The notes below the pieces were generated by a model. The model was not told where the DNA came from, ran no database searches, and was given only the letters and a program-made list of their open reading frames with translations. A DNA stretch of 64,000 bases, taken from NCBI GenBank assembly GCA_025869365.1, contig JAOZVV010000016.1:1-64000 (forward strand), in the 5' to 3' direction. The first letter of the stretch is position 1; every line of letters begins with the position of its first letter. Of the stretch, positions 7,553-15,073 are shown piece after piece. A program made the position numbers and the translations under genes. Source of the stretch: Pseudonocardia sp. GTDB lineage: Bacteria > Actinomycetota > Actinomycetes > Mycobacteriales > Pseudonocardiaceae.

Positions 7553-8626
7553 TCAGTCCAGGACGGACCACTCACCCCGGGCGATCTTGCCCGCCAGGCC
7601 CAGCAGGCCCTGCGCGTTGATGTGCAGCTTGTCCCCCGTCTCGACGGGGGCCAGGCCGGCCGAGGCGCGCGCCTTCGTCCCCTCCAGGACGATGCCGAGC
7701 TTGAAGCCCGCCAGCGCGGTGTACCAGTCGATGTGCACCGGCTCGCGGCCCCCGGCCGAGGCGTAGGCCTCGACGAGCTCCGCGCGCGTCGGCAGCCCGC
7801 CCGCCTGCGCGAACGGTCCCCCGACGTCCATCACCACCGGTTCCTGCCGCCAGGTGACCATCAGCCAGCCGAGGTCCAGCAGCGGGTCCCCGACCGTGCA
7901 CATCTCCCAGTCGATGATCGCCGCGACCCGCGGCTCGACGGGATCGAGCAGCACGTTGTTGAGGTGGAAGTCCCCGTGCATGAGCCCCGGGGCCGCGTCC
8001 GGGGGCCGGTTGTCCTCCAGCCAGCGCGCGACGAGATCGACGTCCGGCAACCCGTTCGCCTCGTAGTCCGGGAACTCCCGGTAGGACTCCAGGTGCGCGG
8101 TCCACTGCGGAACCTGCTTGCCCAGGAAGCTCCCCGGTTTCCGCATCGACCCGAGGCCGGCCGCCACCGGATCGACCGCACCGAGCCGGGCCACCGCGCG
8201 GGCGACGGCCAGCGCCGCGCCGTGCCGCAGCGACGCGTCCGCCGCCTGGGCGGGGCTGATCGTCTCGCCCGGGTTGACCCCGTCGACGGCCTCCATCAGG
8301 TAGAACACGACGCCCAGGACGTCGAGGTCCTCGCAGCCCGCGATCAACCCGGGGTGCGGGACGTCCGTGCCGGCGAGCCCCCGCAGGACCGCGATCTCGC
8401 GGGACATCGTGCGGTTGCTCGTCGGGCGCGGATGCGGCGGCGGGCGGCGCAGGACGACCTGCCGGCCGTCGAGCTCCAGCCGGACGACGACGTTCTGGGT
8501 GCCCCCGGCCAGCGGCTCGACGTCGCCGATCCGGCCCTCGTGGCCGTTCGCGCGCAGCCACTCCGACAGCCGGTCGAGGTCGATCAGCTCGCGCACGGAC
8601 CCGCGGTCGACCCCCGAGGCGGTCAC
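7553..8626 (-). CDS. Phosphotransferase family protein (APH/choline-kinase fold, ACAD10-like)
   Basis: A 357-residue kinase-fold protein. The catalytic loop HGDFHLNN is at 217-224 (base Asp219) and the metal-binding IDWE at 238-241; an N-terminal LAGGTQNVVVRL glycine loop is near residue 40. This branch resembles the kinase domain of ACAD10/11, which phosphorylates hydroxyacyl-CoAs so they can enter beta-oxidation, and actinobacterial members sit with SDR and TetR genes as here. Its start overlaps the stop of the TetR gene by four bases. Substrate not shown by sequence; aminoglycoside resistance is unlikely. Confidence 0.88.
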   Translation of the reverse strand: MTASGVDRGSVRELIDLDRLSEWLRANGHEGRIGDVEPLAGGTQNVVVRLELDGRQVVLRRPPPHPRPTSNRTMSREIAVLRGLAGTDVPHPGLIAGCEDLDVLGVVFYLMEAVDGVNPGETISPAQAADASLRHGAALAVARAVARLGAVDPVAAGLGSMRKPGSFLGKQVPQWTAHLESYREFPDYEANGLPDVDLVARWLEDNRPPDAAPGLMHGDFHLNNVLLDPVEPRVAAIIDWEMCTVGDPLLDLGWLMVTWRQEPVVMDVGGPFAQAGGLPTRAELVEAYASAGGREPVHIDWYTALAGFKLGIVLEGTKARASAGLAPVETGDKLHINAQGLLGLAGKIARGEWSVLD

Positions 8627-9330
8627 GCCTCCGCCTTCTGCCTGCGCCCGGCGCTGAGCCGGCGGGTCTCCTCCGACACCCCGGCCGAGAGCAGGCCCGC
8701 GGCGGCGTCGACCAGCTGGCTGACGAACAGCCGGTGGTCCGTCCGGCCGGGCACCCGGGACCGCTGGGCGAGCTCGACGGCCACGAACCGGATGACGTGG
8801 AAGCGGCGGTGCAGCGCGACGGCCTCCGGTTCGAGCAGCGGCTCGACCAGCAGGCGCCAGCGCATGATGCTGGAGTCGCTGCCGTCGATCCCCAGCGGCT
8901 CGATCGCCGGCTCGGGCCGGGTGATCAGGTCCGCGACGGTGCGCAGGTAGCCCGCACCGCTCGCCCCCTGGTCGAGCTTCACCGCGTACGGTCGGGCGAT
9001 CGCGCCGGCGAGCGCGTGGAAGCGGGCGCCGCGGTCACTGCCGCCCTCCGCGCCCCCGCCGCTCTCGTAGGCGTCGAGCAGGGCGTGGCGGCGGGCCTCG
9101 ATCTCCGTGCGGTGCCGGTCCAGCAGCGCACGGATCAGCCCGTCCCGGTCGTTGAACCAGTACTGCGCGGCGATGACGTTGCGCGCACCGGCCGCACGGC
9201 CGATCTCGCGCAGCGACACCGCCTCGGTGCCCCGCTCGGCGAAGAGTGTCTCGGCCGCGTTGAGCAGCCGGGTGCGGGTGTCCTGGCCCTCCGCCTGGGT
9301 GGTGCGGCCGGCGGTGCCGGCGTCGTTCAC
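8623..9330 (-). CDS. TetR family transcriptional regulator
   Basis: About 235 residues. The N-terminal helix-turn-helix covers RTRLLNAAETLFAERG, VSLREIGRAAG and the recognition helix with NVIAAQYWFNDRDGLIRALL; the C-terminal ligand domain is of the type often annotated for fatty-acid or lipid catabolism regulators. I chose the GTG at 9330 because it overlaps the SDR stop as GTGA, the habit in this genome; an ATG at 9342 would add four residues. Middle gene of an SDR-TetR-phosphotransferase operon that it probably autoregulates, perhaps through the inverted repeat at 10158-10171. Confidence 0.88.
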   Translation of the reverse strand: MNDAGTAGRTTQAEGQDTRTRLLNAAETLFAERGTEAVSLREIGRAAGARNVIAAQYWFNDRDGLIRALLDRHRTEIEARRHALLDAYESGGGAEGGSDRGARFHALAGAIARPYAVKLDQGASGAGYLRTVADLITRPEPAIEPLGIDGSDSSIMRWRLLVEPLLEPEAVALHRRFHVIRFVAVELAQRSRVPGRTDHRLFVSQLVDAAAGLLSAGVSEETRRLSAGRRQKAEA

Positions 9331-10091
9331 GCCGGTGACCACGCCATGCCCCCGTCCACCTTCAGGACCGAGCCGGTGGTGAAGCTCGATCCCTCCCCGG
9401 TCAGGTACCGGATCGCGCCGACGATCTCGTGCGGCTCGCCGATCCGCTTCAGCGCCGCGTCCGCGCTGCCGTGGGCGATCATCTCCTCGTCCCAGGCCAG
9501 GCTGATGTCCGTGCGGAACATGCCGGGCATGACCGCGTTGACCCGCACCGTCGGGCCGAACGCGCGCGCGAGGCCGAGGGTGATCGTGTTCAGCGCGGAC
9601 TTCGCCGCGGCGTAGGGCAGCTCACCGACGGCCGGGACGACCGCCGCGATGCTGCTGACGTTGACGATCTGCCCGCCGTCCCCGGCCTGCATCGCCTCCC
9701 CCGCGCGGACGGCCAACCGGAAGGCGCCCTTGAGGTTCACGCCGATGACCTTGTCGAAGAGCTCCTCGGAGATCTCGCCGAGCGACGGGTACAGCGGGGA
9801 CATGCCGGCGTTGTTGATCAGTACGTCGATCCGGCCGTACTCGGCCAGCACCCGGTCGATCAGCGCGTCACAGTCCTGCCACCGCCCCACGTGGCACGCG
9901 ACGCCGATGGCCTCGACCCCGAACTCCGAGCGCAGCTCGGCGGCGAGCTTCTCGCACGCCTCGACCTTGCGGCTGGCCACCACGATCCGATGTCCGTCCG
10001 CGGCGAACGAGCGGCACATCTCCCGCCCGAGGCCGCGACTGCCCCCGGTCACCACGACCACCCGACCGGCTGGATCCGCCGTCATCGCCAT
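9327..10091 (-). CDS. Short-chain dehydrogenase/reductase (SDR)
   Basis: A 254-residue classical SDR. NAD(P)-binding TGGSRGLG at 15-22, NNAG at 93-96, and catalytic Ser147, Tyr160 and Lys164 are all in place; the C-terminus SFTTGSVLKVDGGMAW is the usual classical SDR ending. The family oxidises or reduces hydroxyacyl or sugar substrates; with an ACAD10-like kinase two genes downstream, a hydroxyacyl-CoA or fatty-acid role is plausible but inferred. First gene of the operon, start ATG at 10091. Confidence 0.92.
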   Translation of the reverse strand: MAMTADPAGRVVVVTGGSRGLGREMCRSFAADGHRIVVASRKVEACEKLAAELRSEFGVEAIGVACHVGRWQDCDALIDRVLAEYGRIDVLINNAGMSPLYPSLGEISEELFDKVIGVNLKGAFRLAVRAGEAMQAGDGGQIVNVSSIAAVVPAVGELPYAAAKSALNTITLGLARAFGPTVRVNAVMPGMFRTDISLAWDEEMIAHGSADAALKRIGEPHEIVGAIRYLTGEGSSFTTGSVLKVDGGMAWSPA

Positions 10092-10157
10092 GCTCCCTCG
10101 CCTCGAACCCCACTGCCCGACGACGGACCCGGAGCGGGGCGGCGTCGATGCACTGTC

Positions 10158-10171
10158 GATGCAACTGCATC
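10158..10171. promoter_or_regulatory. Inverted repeat, candidate TetR operator
   Basis: GATGCA-AC-TGCATC, perfect six-base arms, about 67 bases upstream of the SDR start. A further GATGCA copy lies at 10147-10152. Position fits autoregulation by the TetR encoded in the operon; no binding evidence. Confidence 0.35.
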
Positions 10172-10213
10172 ATCGCGGGAAGCGTACGCATGGAAGGCGA
10201 ACCGGGCGAGCGT

Positions 10214-10411
10214 TCAGTTCGTCGTACTCCCCTTCTCCCGCCACTCCTCGTCGGCGCGGTCCGCGGCCTCGGTCCGCTCACGCGCGATCTCGAGCGCCCG
10301 CGCGGCCGTCTCCTTGTCCGGGTACGGGCCCAGCCGGTCCGCGGCCCGGCAGCCCTCACTCGGCTCCACGGTGTGGTGCTTGAGGCAGTAGAACCATTGC
10401 TCGTCGCTCAT
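10214..10411 (-). CDS. Small conserved SPOR-like hypothetical protein
   Basis: A 65-residue protein (ATG at 10411). The beginning EQWFYCLKHHTVE, then GCRAADRLGPYPDKETAARALE, is the pattern of a small actinobacterial family with a partial SPOR-like alpha/beta unit: a strand, the turn LGPYPDKETA and a helix. Cys9 and Cys21 with His11/His12 could bind a metal but this is speculation. The C-terminus is charged and probably disordered. No membrane segment. Function unknown. It faces the SDR operon's upstream region and is transcribed in the same direction. Confidence 0.75.
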   Translation of the reverse strand: MSDEQWFYCLKHHTVEPSEGCRAADRLGPYPDKETAARALEIARERTEAADRADEEWREKGSTTN

Positions 10412-10414
10412 GGG

Positions 10415-10795
10415 TCACAGCGTCCCAGGTCTGCCGCGCCCGCGCTGCTCCGCGAACGCCCGCGGCGCGTCGGCGAGCTGACCGCCGAGCTCGGGACCAG
10501 CCGGCCCGGGACCTCGGAGCATCTCCGCGTCCTGCGCGAGGCCGGGCTCGTCGAGGTGCAGGCCGACGCCCAACGCCGGCGCTACGCCCTGCGCCCGGAA
10601 CCGCTCGCCGAGCTCGACGCCCGGCCGGCCCCGTACCGCGCGCTGTGGGACCGCAGCCTCGACACCCTCGACCGACACCCGGACGAGGTGCCGGCGAGGA
10701 CCCCGGGAGCCGGCCGACCGCCGTGGCCCGAGCCGCGGCCGGGAGCGGAGATCACCTTCGACGGCACACCCCGTGGTGCGATCACCGTAGACTGA
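10415..10795 (+). pseudogene. Remnant of an ArsR-family regulator
   Basis: The plus-strand frame reads a recognisable ArsR winged helix: RERPRRVGELTAELG, then SEHLRVLREAGLVEVQ, QRRRYALRPEPLAELDA and APYRALWDRSLDTLDRH, the typical sequence of ArsR partners of SRPBCC proteins. The expected start (MxxxFxALADPTRRxLL) is missing: upstream is VAHGSQRPRSAAPALL, with no usable start codon, and it runs into the start of the opposing gene at 10411. The tail after residue DEVPAR is not family-like. I read it as a decayed regulator. With the bases to 10866 it makes up a 455-base stretch holding no intact gene. Confidence 0.5.
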
Positions 10796-10866
10796 GCACC
10801 CGCCCGACCGGCACGGACGATCGGCCCGGACGGGCACGGCGAACCGCACGGACGACGGGGGGACCG

Positions 10867-11466
10867 ATGCCGAAGATCATCGGACGGTCGCTCACCGAGC
10901 ACCGCAGCGAGGTCCGCAGCCGGCTCTTCGACGCGCTGCGCGAGCAGCTCTACGAGGGCGGCTTCGAGGCCGTCACGCTGTCCGGGGTCGCGTCCGCGGC
11001 CGGCGTCGGCCGCTCGTCGGTCTACAACCACTTCCCGGACAAGTCGAGCCTGCTCGTCGCCTTCGTCGAGCACGAGGCCGCCCGGTACGTCGAGGACCTC
11101 ACCGAGGCCCTGGACGCCGCGTCGACGCCGGTCGACCAGCTCGCGGTGTACGTCCGGCTGCAGCTGCGGCGGCTCGCGGACTTCCATCTCCCGCCCGGCC
11201 CCACGCTCGCCTCCGCGCTCGACCCGGTCGCGTACCGGCGGATCGCCGCCCACGCGGACCCGCTGACCCGGCGCCTGACCGCGATCCTGCGGGACGGCGT
11301 CGCCGCAGGTCAGATGGCAGACGAGGACCCGGCGGTGCTCGTGGCCATGATCGGGGCGGCGCTGTCGGCCCGGCAGATCGTGGACGTCGCGCCGCCGGAC
11401 GTCCCGGGGACGATCGAGGCGGCGGTCCGGGTCGTCCTGCGGGCCGTGGGCGCGAACTTAGGCTAG
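10867..11466 (+). CDS. TetR family transcriptional regulator
   Basis: A 199-residue regulator with helix-turn-helix VTLSGVASAAGVGRSSVYNH then FPDKSSLLVAFVEHEA in the first 65 residues and a TetR C-terminal ligand domain of the type that begins with a conserved DQLAVYVRLQLRR helix. ATG at 10867 follows a GGGGGGA Shine-Dalgarno. The gene ends only 68 bases before the haem oxygenase start, and a candidate iron box overlaps its last codons, so it may either share transcription with hmuO or be separate. Ligand unknown. Confidence 0.9.
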   Translation: MPKIIGRSLTEHRSEVRSRLFDALREQLYEGGFEAVTLSGVASAAGVGRSSVYNHFPDKSSLLVAFVEHEAARYVEDLTEALDAASTPVDQLAVYVRLQLRRLADFHLPPGPTLASALDPVAYRRIAAHADPLTRRLTAILRDGVAAGQMADEDPAVLVAMIGAALSARQIVDVAPPDVPGTIEAAVRVVLRAVGANLG

Positions 11467-11476
11467 CCTCATCGCC
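11458..11476 (+). promoter_or_regulatory. Candidate DtxR/IdeR iron box
   Basis: The 19 bases starting TTAGGCTAGCCTCA agree at 13 of 19 positions with the DtxR/IdeR consensus TTAGGTTAGSCTAACCTAA. It overlaps the stop codon of the TetR gene and lies 58-76 bases before the haem oxygenase GTG, a position where iron-loaded repressor could block an hmuO promoter. DtxR control of hmuO is established in corynebacteria; here it is inferred. Confidence 0.5.
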
Positions 11477-11534
11477 AGCGCTGCCGTACGCTCGTTTTCT
11501 GACACGGCGTCACGAAAACGTGCGGAGGCAACCG

Positions 11535-12191
11535 GTGAGCGACCTTTCCCCGCTGTCCCAGGCCCTGCGTTCCTCCACCCGCGCGGCGCACGAACGCGCG
11601 CACCACTCGTCCTACATGGACGAGCTGCTGGGCGGCCGCCTGCCCCTGGACGCCTACGCCCTGCTCGCCGAGCAGTACTGGGTGCTCTACGGCGCCCTGG
11701 AGGCGGCGACCGACGCGATGCGGACGGATCCGGTCGGCCGCCCCTTCGTCATCGACGAGCTACGCCGGGTACCCGCGCTACGCGCGGACCTGGAGTTCCT
11801 CCGCGGGCCGGGCTGGGAGCAGCGGCTCACCGTCCTGCCCGCCACCCAGGCCTACGCGGACCGGCTGCGCACCGCGGGCACCACGTCCGCGGCCGTGCAC
11901 GTCGCGCACCACTACACGCGCTACCTGGGCGATCTCGCCGGCGGCCAGATGGTGGGCAAGCTCCTCGAGCGCACCTACGGGATCACCGGCGCCGGCGCGC
12001 TGTTCTACGACTTCGCCGCACTCGGCAGCCCGTCGGCGTTCCGCACCCGCTACCGCGAGCTGCTGGACACCGCGCCGTTCGACGAGCTCGCCCGCCAGCA
12101 GGTCACGGACGAGGCACTGCACGCGTTCGAGCTGAACATCGCCCTGCTCGACGAGCTGGCCTCGGCCGTCGGGCTCCCGGTCGCCGCCTAG
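11535..12191 (+). CDS. hmuO: Haem oxygenase
   Basis: A 218-residue biliverdin-producing haem oxygenase: it opens haem to biliverdin, CO and Fe(II) with electrons from a reductase partner, releasing iron in the cytoplasm. The proximal ligand is His19 in STRAAHERAH; the distal helix YTRYLGDLAGGQ carries the flexible glycines that cover haem. Length and motifs match HmuO of corynebacteria. GTG at 11535 has GGAGG seven bases upstream; a GTG at 11520 is too far upstream. A strong hairpin follows. The iron box at 11458 suggests induction under iron shortage. No haem uptake genes lie nearby. Confidence 0.95.
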   Translation: MSDLSPLSQALRSSTRAAHERAHHSSYMDELLGGRLPLDAYALLAEQYWVLYGALEAATDAMRTDPVGRPFVIDELRRVPALRADLEFLRGPGWEQRLTVLPATQAYADRLRTAGTTSAAVHVAHHYTRYLGDLAGGQMVGKLLERTYGITGAGALFYDFAALGSPSAFRTRYRELLDTAPFDELARQQVTDEALHAFELNIALLDELASAVGLPVAA

Positions 12192-12200
12192 CCGTCTCGC

Positions 12201-12237
12201 GTGCGCGTCCCGCCGCCGGGTGCGGCGGGAGGCGCAC
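12201..12237 (+). terminator. Stem-loop after hmuO
   Basis: GTGCGC and TCCCGCCGC (12201-12216) pair with GCGGCGGGA and GCGCAC (12222-12237) with one G-G mismatch and a five-base loop. It starts nine bases after the hmuO stop. Very stable, no T-run. Confidence 0.6.
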
Positions 12238-12280
12238 GGCCCGGTCGCGTTACCTCTGACTGCGAGCTATTGTCGCCGGC

Positions 12281-12745
12281 GTGACCACATCGAGCGCGAC
12301 CCTCACCGCGGATGCCCTGATGGGCGCCGTCACCGGCCTGCGCCGGGTGGTGCGGCGACGATTGCGTGGGCGGATACCGGGGCCGCCGCTGCGCGGTGCC
12401 CAGGTGGAGCTCCTGCAGCTCGTCGAGGCCGAGCCGGGGATCGGGGTCGCCGCGTCCGCCCAGGCGCTGCACCTCGCGGGGAACTCCGTGTCCACGCTGG
12501 TCAACCAGCTCGTCGGGGCCGGGTACCTGCTCCGGGGGACCGATCCGGCGGACCGGCGCGCCGCCCGGCTGCACCTCACCGACGCCGCCACCGAACGGCT
12601 GACCCGGTGGCGTTCGAGCCGGCGCGAGCTCGTCGGGGACGCCCTGGACCGGCTCCCCGCGGCCGAGGTCGACGCGCTCGCCGCGGCCCTGCCCGCCCTC
12701 CACCACCTGCTCGACGTGCTGGCGTCGGCCGAGGAGACCCCATGA
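12281..12745 (+). CDS. MarR family transcriptional regulator
   Basis: A 154-residue winged-helix regulator. The wing motif DPADRRAARLHLT and the recognition helix region AGNSVSTLVNQLVGAGYLLR are typical MarR. GTG start at 12281. Its stop overlaps the start of the ABC ATPase (ATGA), so it heads a regulator-ATPase-permease operon, a common layout for drug-responsive exporters in actinomycetes in which the MarR represses its own operon and is released by the exported compound (inferred). Confidence 0.88.
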   Translation: MTTSSATLTADALMGAVTGLRRVVRRRLRGRIPGPPLRGAQVELLQLVEAEPGIGVAASAQALHLAGNSVSTLVNQLVGAGYLLRGTDPADRRAARLHLTDAATERLTRWRSSRRELVGDALDRLPAAEVDALAAALPALHHLLDVLASAEETP

Positions 12746-13611
12746 GCACCGATCCCGCGTCCGCCGGGTCCCCGCACCCCGGCCCGGCCGTCCGCTGCGC
12801 CGGGCTGCGGCACGCCTTCGGCACCACCGTCGCCGTCGACCGCCTGGACCTCGAGGTCCGCCGGGGCGAGGTCTTCGGCCTGCTCGGCCCCAACGGCGCG
12901 GGCAAGACCACGACGATCCGCATGATCACCACGCTGCTGCCCGCTCCGCCGGACGCGATCACCGTCCTCGGTCGGGACGTCGCCCGGCAGCGGACGGCCG
13001 TGCGCCGGCTCATCGGCTACGTCCCGCAGCAGCTCTCGGCGGACGGCACGCTGAGCGGCCGGGAGAACGTGATGCTCTTCGCCCGGCTCTTCGACGTGCC
13101 CCGCCGCGAGCGCCGGGCGCAGGTCGAGTCCGTGCTCGACGCGATGGACCTCACCGAGGCCGCGGACCGCCCGGCCAAGACCTACTCCGGCGGCATGGTC
13201 CGCCGCCTCGAGCTGGCGCAGGCCCTGGTCAGTGCGCCGAAGCTGCTGGTGCTCGACGAGCCGACGGTCGGCCTGGACCCCGTCGCCCGCGACGGCGTGT
13301 GGGACCGGATCGCCGCGATCCGCGAGGCCACCGGGATGACGGTGCTGGTCACGACGCACGCCATGCAGGAGGCGGACGAGCACTGCGAGCGGATCGCGCT
13401 CATGCACCGCAGCCGGATCCGCGCGCTCGGCACGCCCGCGGAGCTCAAGGCCGAGATCGGGCCGGATGCCACCCTCGACGACGTCTTCCGGCACAACACC
13501 GGGGACGCCCTGTCCGGTGAGGCGGACGGGAAGCCTGCGGACCGGACCATCGAGACAGGAGGGATGCGAGATGTCCGTGCTGCCCGCCGCACCGCCGGCC
13601 GCGTCGGCTGA
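12742..13611 (+). CDS. ABC transporter ATPase (DrrA-like exporter)
   Basis: A 289-residue nucleotide-binding subunit. Walker A GPNGAGKTT at 49-57, Q-loop YVPQQLS, signature TYSGGMVRRLELAQAL, Walker B LLVLDEPTVGLD and the switch His in VTTHAMQEAD are all intact. The C-terminal AELKAEIG and DATLDDVFRHNTG belong to the DrrA/CcmA-like group that energises drug or lipid export. Its last 40 bases overlap the permease gene in another frame, an unusually long overlap, so the extreme C-terminus (from about DGKPADRT) may be unconserved. Confidence 0.93.
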   Translation: MSTDPASAGSPHPGPAVRCAGLRHAFGTTVAVDRLDLEVRRGEVFGLLGPNGAGKTTTIRMITTLLPAPPDAITVLGRDVARQRTAVRRLIGYVPQQLSADGTLSGRENVMLFARLFDVPRRERRAQVESVLDAMDLTEAADRPAKTYSGGMVRRLELAQALVSAPKLLVLDEPTVGLDPVARDGVWDRIAAIREATGMTVLVTTHAMQEADEHCERIALMHRSRIRALGTPAELKAEIGPDATLDDVFRHNTGDALSGEADGKPADRTIETGGMRDVRAARRTAGRVG

Positions 13612-14401
13612 CGCCGAGCCGGGGCCGCTCCGGCTCACCCGGACCGCGCTGTCGCGGATCGCCACCATGTGCCTGGTGGAGCTGCAGAAGCTGCGCCACG
13701 ACCGCACCGAGCTCGTCACCCGTGCGGTGCAGCCGGCGTTGTGGCTCATCGTCTTCGGCCAGGTCTTCACCCGCATCCACGCGATCCCGACCGGCTCGAT
13801 CCCGTACCTGGACTTCCTCGCGCCCGGCATCCTCGCCCAGTCCGCGCTGTTCATCGCGATCTTCTACGGCATCCAGATCATCTGGGAGCGGGACGCCGGG
13901 GTCCTCTCGAAGCTGATGGTGACGCCGACACCGCGCGTCGCGCTCGTCGCGGCGAAGGCGTTCGCGGCCGGGGTGCGGGCGGTGGCGCAGGCGGTCGTCG
14001 TGCTCCTCCTGGCCCTGGTCCTCGGCGTCTCGCTGACCGCGAACCCGCTGAAGCTCCTCGGCGTGGTCGTCGCGCTCCTGCTCGGCTCGGCGTTCTTCTG
14101 CTGCCTCTCGATCACGATCGCCGGCCTGGTGCTGTCCCGGGACCGGCTGATGGGGATCGGACAGGCGATCACGATGCCGCTGTTCTTCGCCTCGAACGCG
14201 CTGTACCCGGTGGAGCTGATGCCCGGCTGGCTGCAGGCGATCAACCACGTGAACCCGCTGTCCTACGAGGTCAACGCGCTGCGGGGGCTCCTGATCGGCG
14301 TGGACACGAACCTCGCCCTGGACTTCGGCGTCCTGGTCGTCGCGGCCGCGTTCATGATCACGGTCGCCTCGGCGCTGCTGCCCCGCCTCGCCCGCGGCTG
14401 A
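13571..14401 (+). CDS. ABC-2 type transporter permease (DrrB-like)
   Basis: A 276-residue permease with six hydrophobic segments (for example ALWLIVFGQVF, ALFIAIFYGIQII, AVVVLLLALVLGVSL, LLLGSAFFCCLSITIAGLVL, AITMPLFFASNALYPV, FGVLVVAAAFMITVASALL). The ABC-2 signature around LFFASNALYPVELMPGWLQ is clear. AGGAGG at 13557-13562 supports the ATG at 13571 inside the ATPase gene. Together with the ATPase it forms a half-size exporter in the plasma membrane. The 3' end overlaps the opposing TetR gene by 44 bases. Confidence 0.92.
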   Translation: MSVLPAAPPAASADAEPGPLRLTRTALSRIATMCLVELQKLRHDRTELVTRAVQPALWLIVFGQVFTRIHAIPTGSIPYLDFLAPGILAQSALFIAIFYGIQIIWERDAGVLSKLMVTPTPRVALVAAKAFAAGVRAVAQAVVVLLLALVLGVSLTANPLKLLGVVVALLLGSAFFCCLSITIAGLVLSRDRLMGIGQAITMPLFFASNALYPVELMPGWLQAINHVNPLSYEVNALRGLLIGVDTNLALDFGVLVVAAAFMITVASALLPRLARG

Positions 14402-14954
14402 CGCCGCAGATCCGGCACACGACCGTCGCGATCTGCAGGGCGACCGCGTCCGCGGGGTGCAGCGGCAGCACCAGGTGGCTGACGGTCAGCCGCGTCGCGG
14501 TCTCGGCGGCCAGGGCCACGTCGTCCGGGTCCAGGTCCGGCCAGCGCCGGAGCAGGAACGCCGACGCCCGGTCCCGGGCTGCCGCCACGATCGGCTCGCT
14601 GTCGGTACTGAACAGCTCCGGCATGCCGTCGCCCGTCAGCAGGGTCTTGACCAGCGGGTTGCCCGCCGCGGTGGACAGCGCGCCGCGCACCGCGGCGACC
14701 CAGGCGGCGTGCAGGTCCTGCTCACCGGCCAGGGCCGCCTCGATCTCGTCGAGGAAACGCCGGGTGGAGCGAAGGACGAGCGCGGAGGCGACGCCGCGCC
14801 GGTCCCCGAACTCGCTGTAGAGCGTCTGCCGGCTGACCCCGACGCGCGTCGCGAGGTCCCGCATCGAGAACGCGGCGAACCCCCGCCCGACGACCATCTC
14901 CTCGGCGGCGTCGAGCGCGTCGTCCCGGAGGCGAGCGCGGGCACGCTGGGCCAT
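14358..14954 (-). CDS. TetR family transcriptional regulator
   Basis: About 198 residues from the ATG at 14954 (MAQRARARLRDDALDAAEEM); an upstream ATG would add 30 residues that look unlike a TetR start. The helix-turn-helix spans roughly 30-50 (SMRDLATRVGVSRQTLYSEF). The C-terminus resembles the TetR_C group with an EPIVAAARDRASAFL helix. It is divergent from the P450 gene at 15074 with 119 bases between, which contain a GACAC-N11-GTGTC repeat, so local control of the P450 is likely. Its 3' end overlaps the ABC permease gene on the other strand. Confidence 0.87.
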   Translation of the reverse strand: MAQRARARLRDDALDAAEEMVVGRGFAAFSMRDLATRVGVSRQTLYSEFGDRRGVASALVLRSTRRFLDEIEAALAGEQDLHAAWVAAVRGALSTAAGNPLVKTLLTGDGMPELFSTDSEPIVAAARDRASAFLLRRWPDLDPDDVALAAETATRLTVSHLVLPLHPADAVALQIATVVCRICGVSRGRGGAAAPRRP

Positions 14955-15011
14955 CGACTGCGGTTCCACGACCCCACCCTGGACGGTGAATCCCTTGCCG
15001 TCAACATTCTG

Positions 15012-15032
15012 GACACATGATGCTGAAGTGTC
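15012..15032. promoter_or_regulatory. Candidate TetR operator, TetR/P450 divergent promoter
   Basis: GACAC (15012-15016) and GTGTC (15028-15032) form an inverted repeat with an 11-base spacer midway between the divergent TetR and P450 starts. Short arms; position is the main argument. Confidence 0.3.
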
Positions 15033-15073
15033 TAACGTCGGCACGACCCGAAGCAGAGTGTCGAAGGAGATCC

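Noticed and set aside
7553-8626. Aminoglycoside resistance gene
   Set aside because: The kinase motifs fit the ACAD10-like branch, and the gene is in an operon with SDR and TetR genes; no resistance context.
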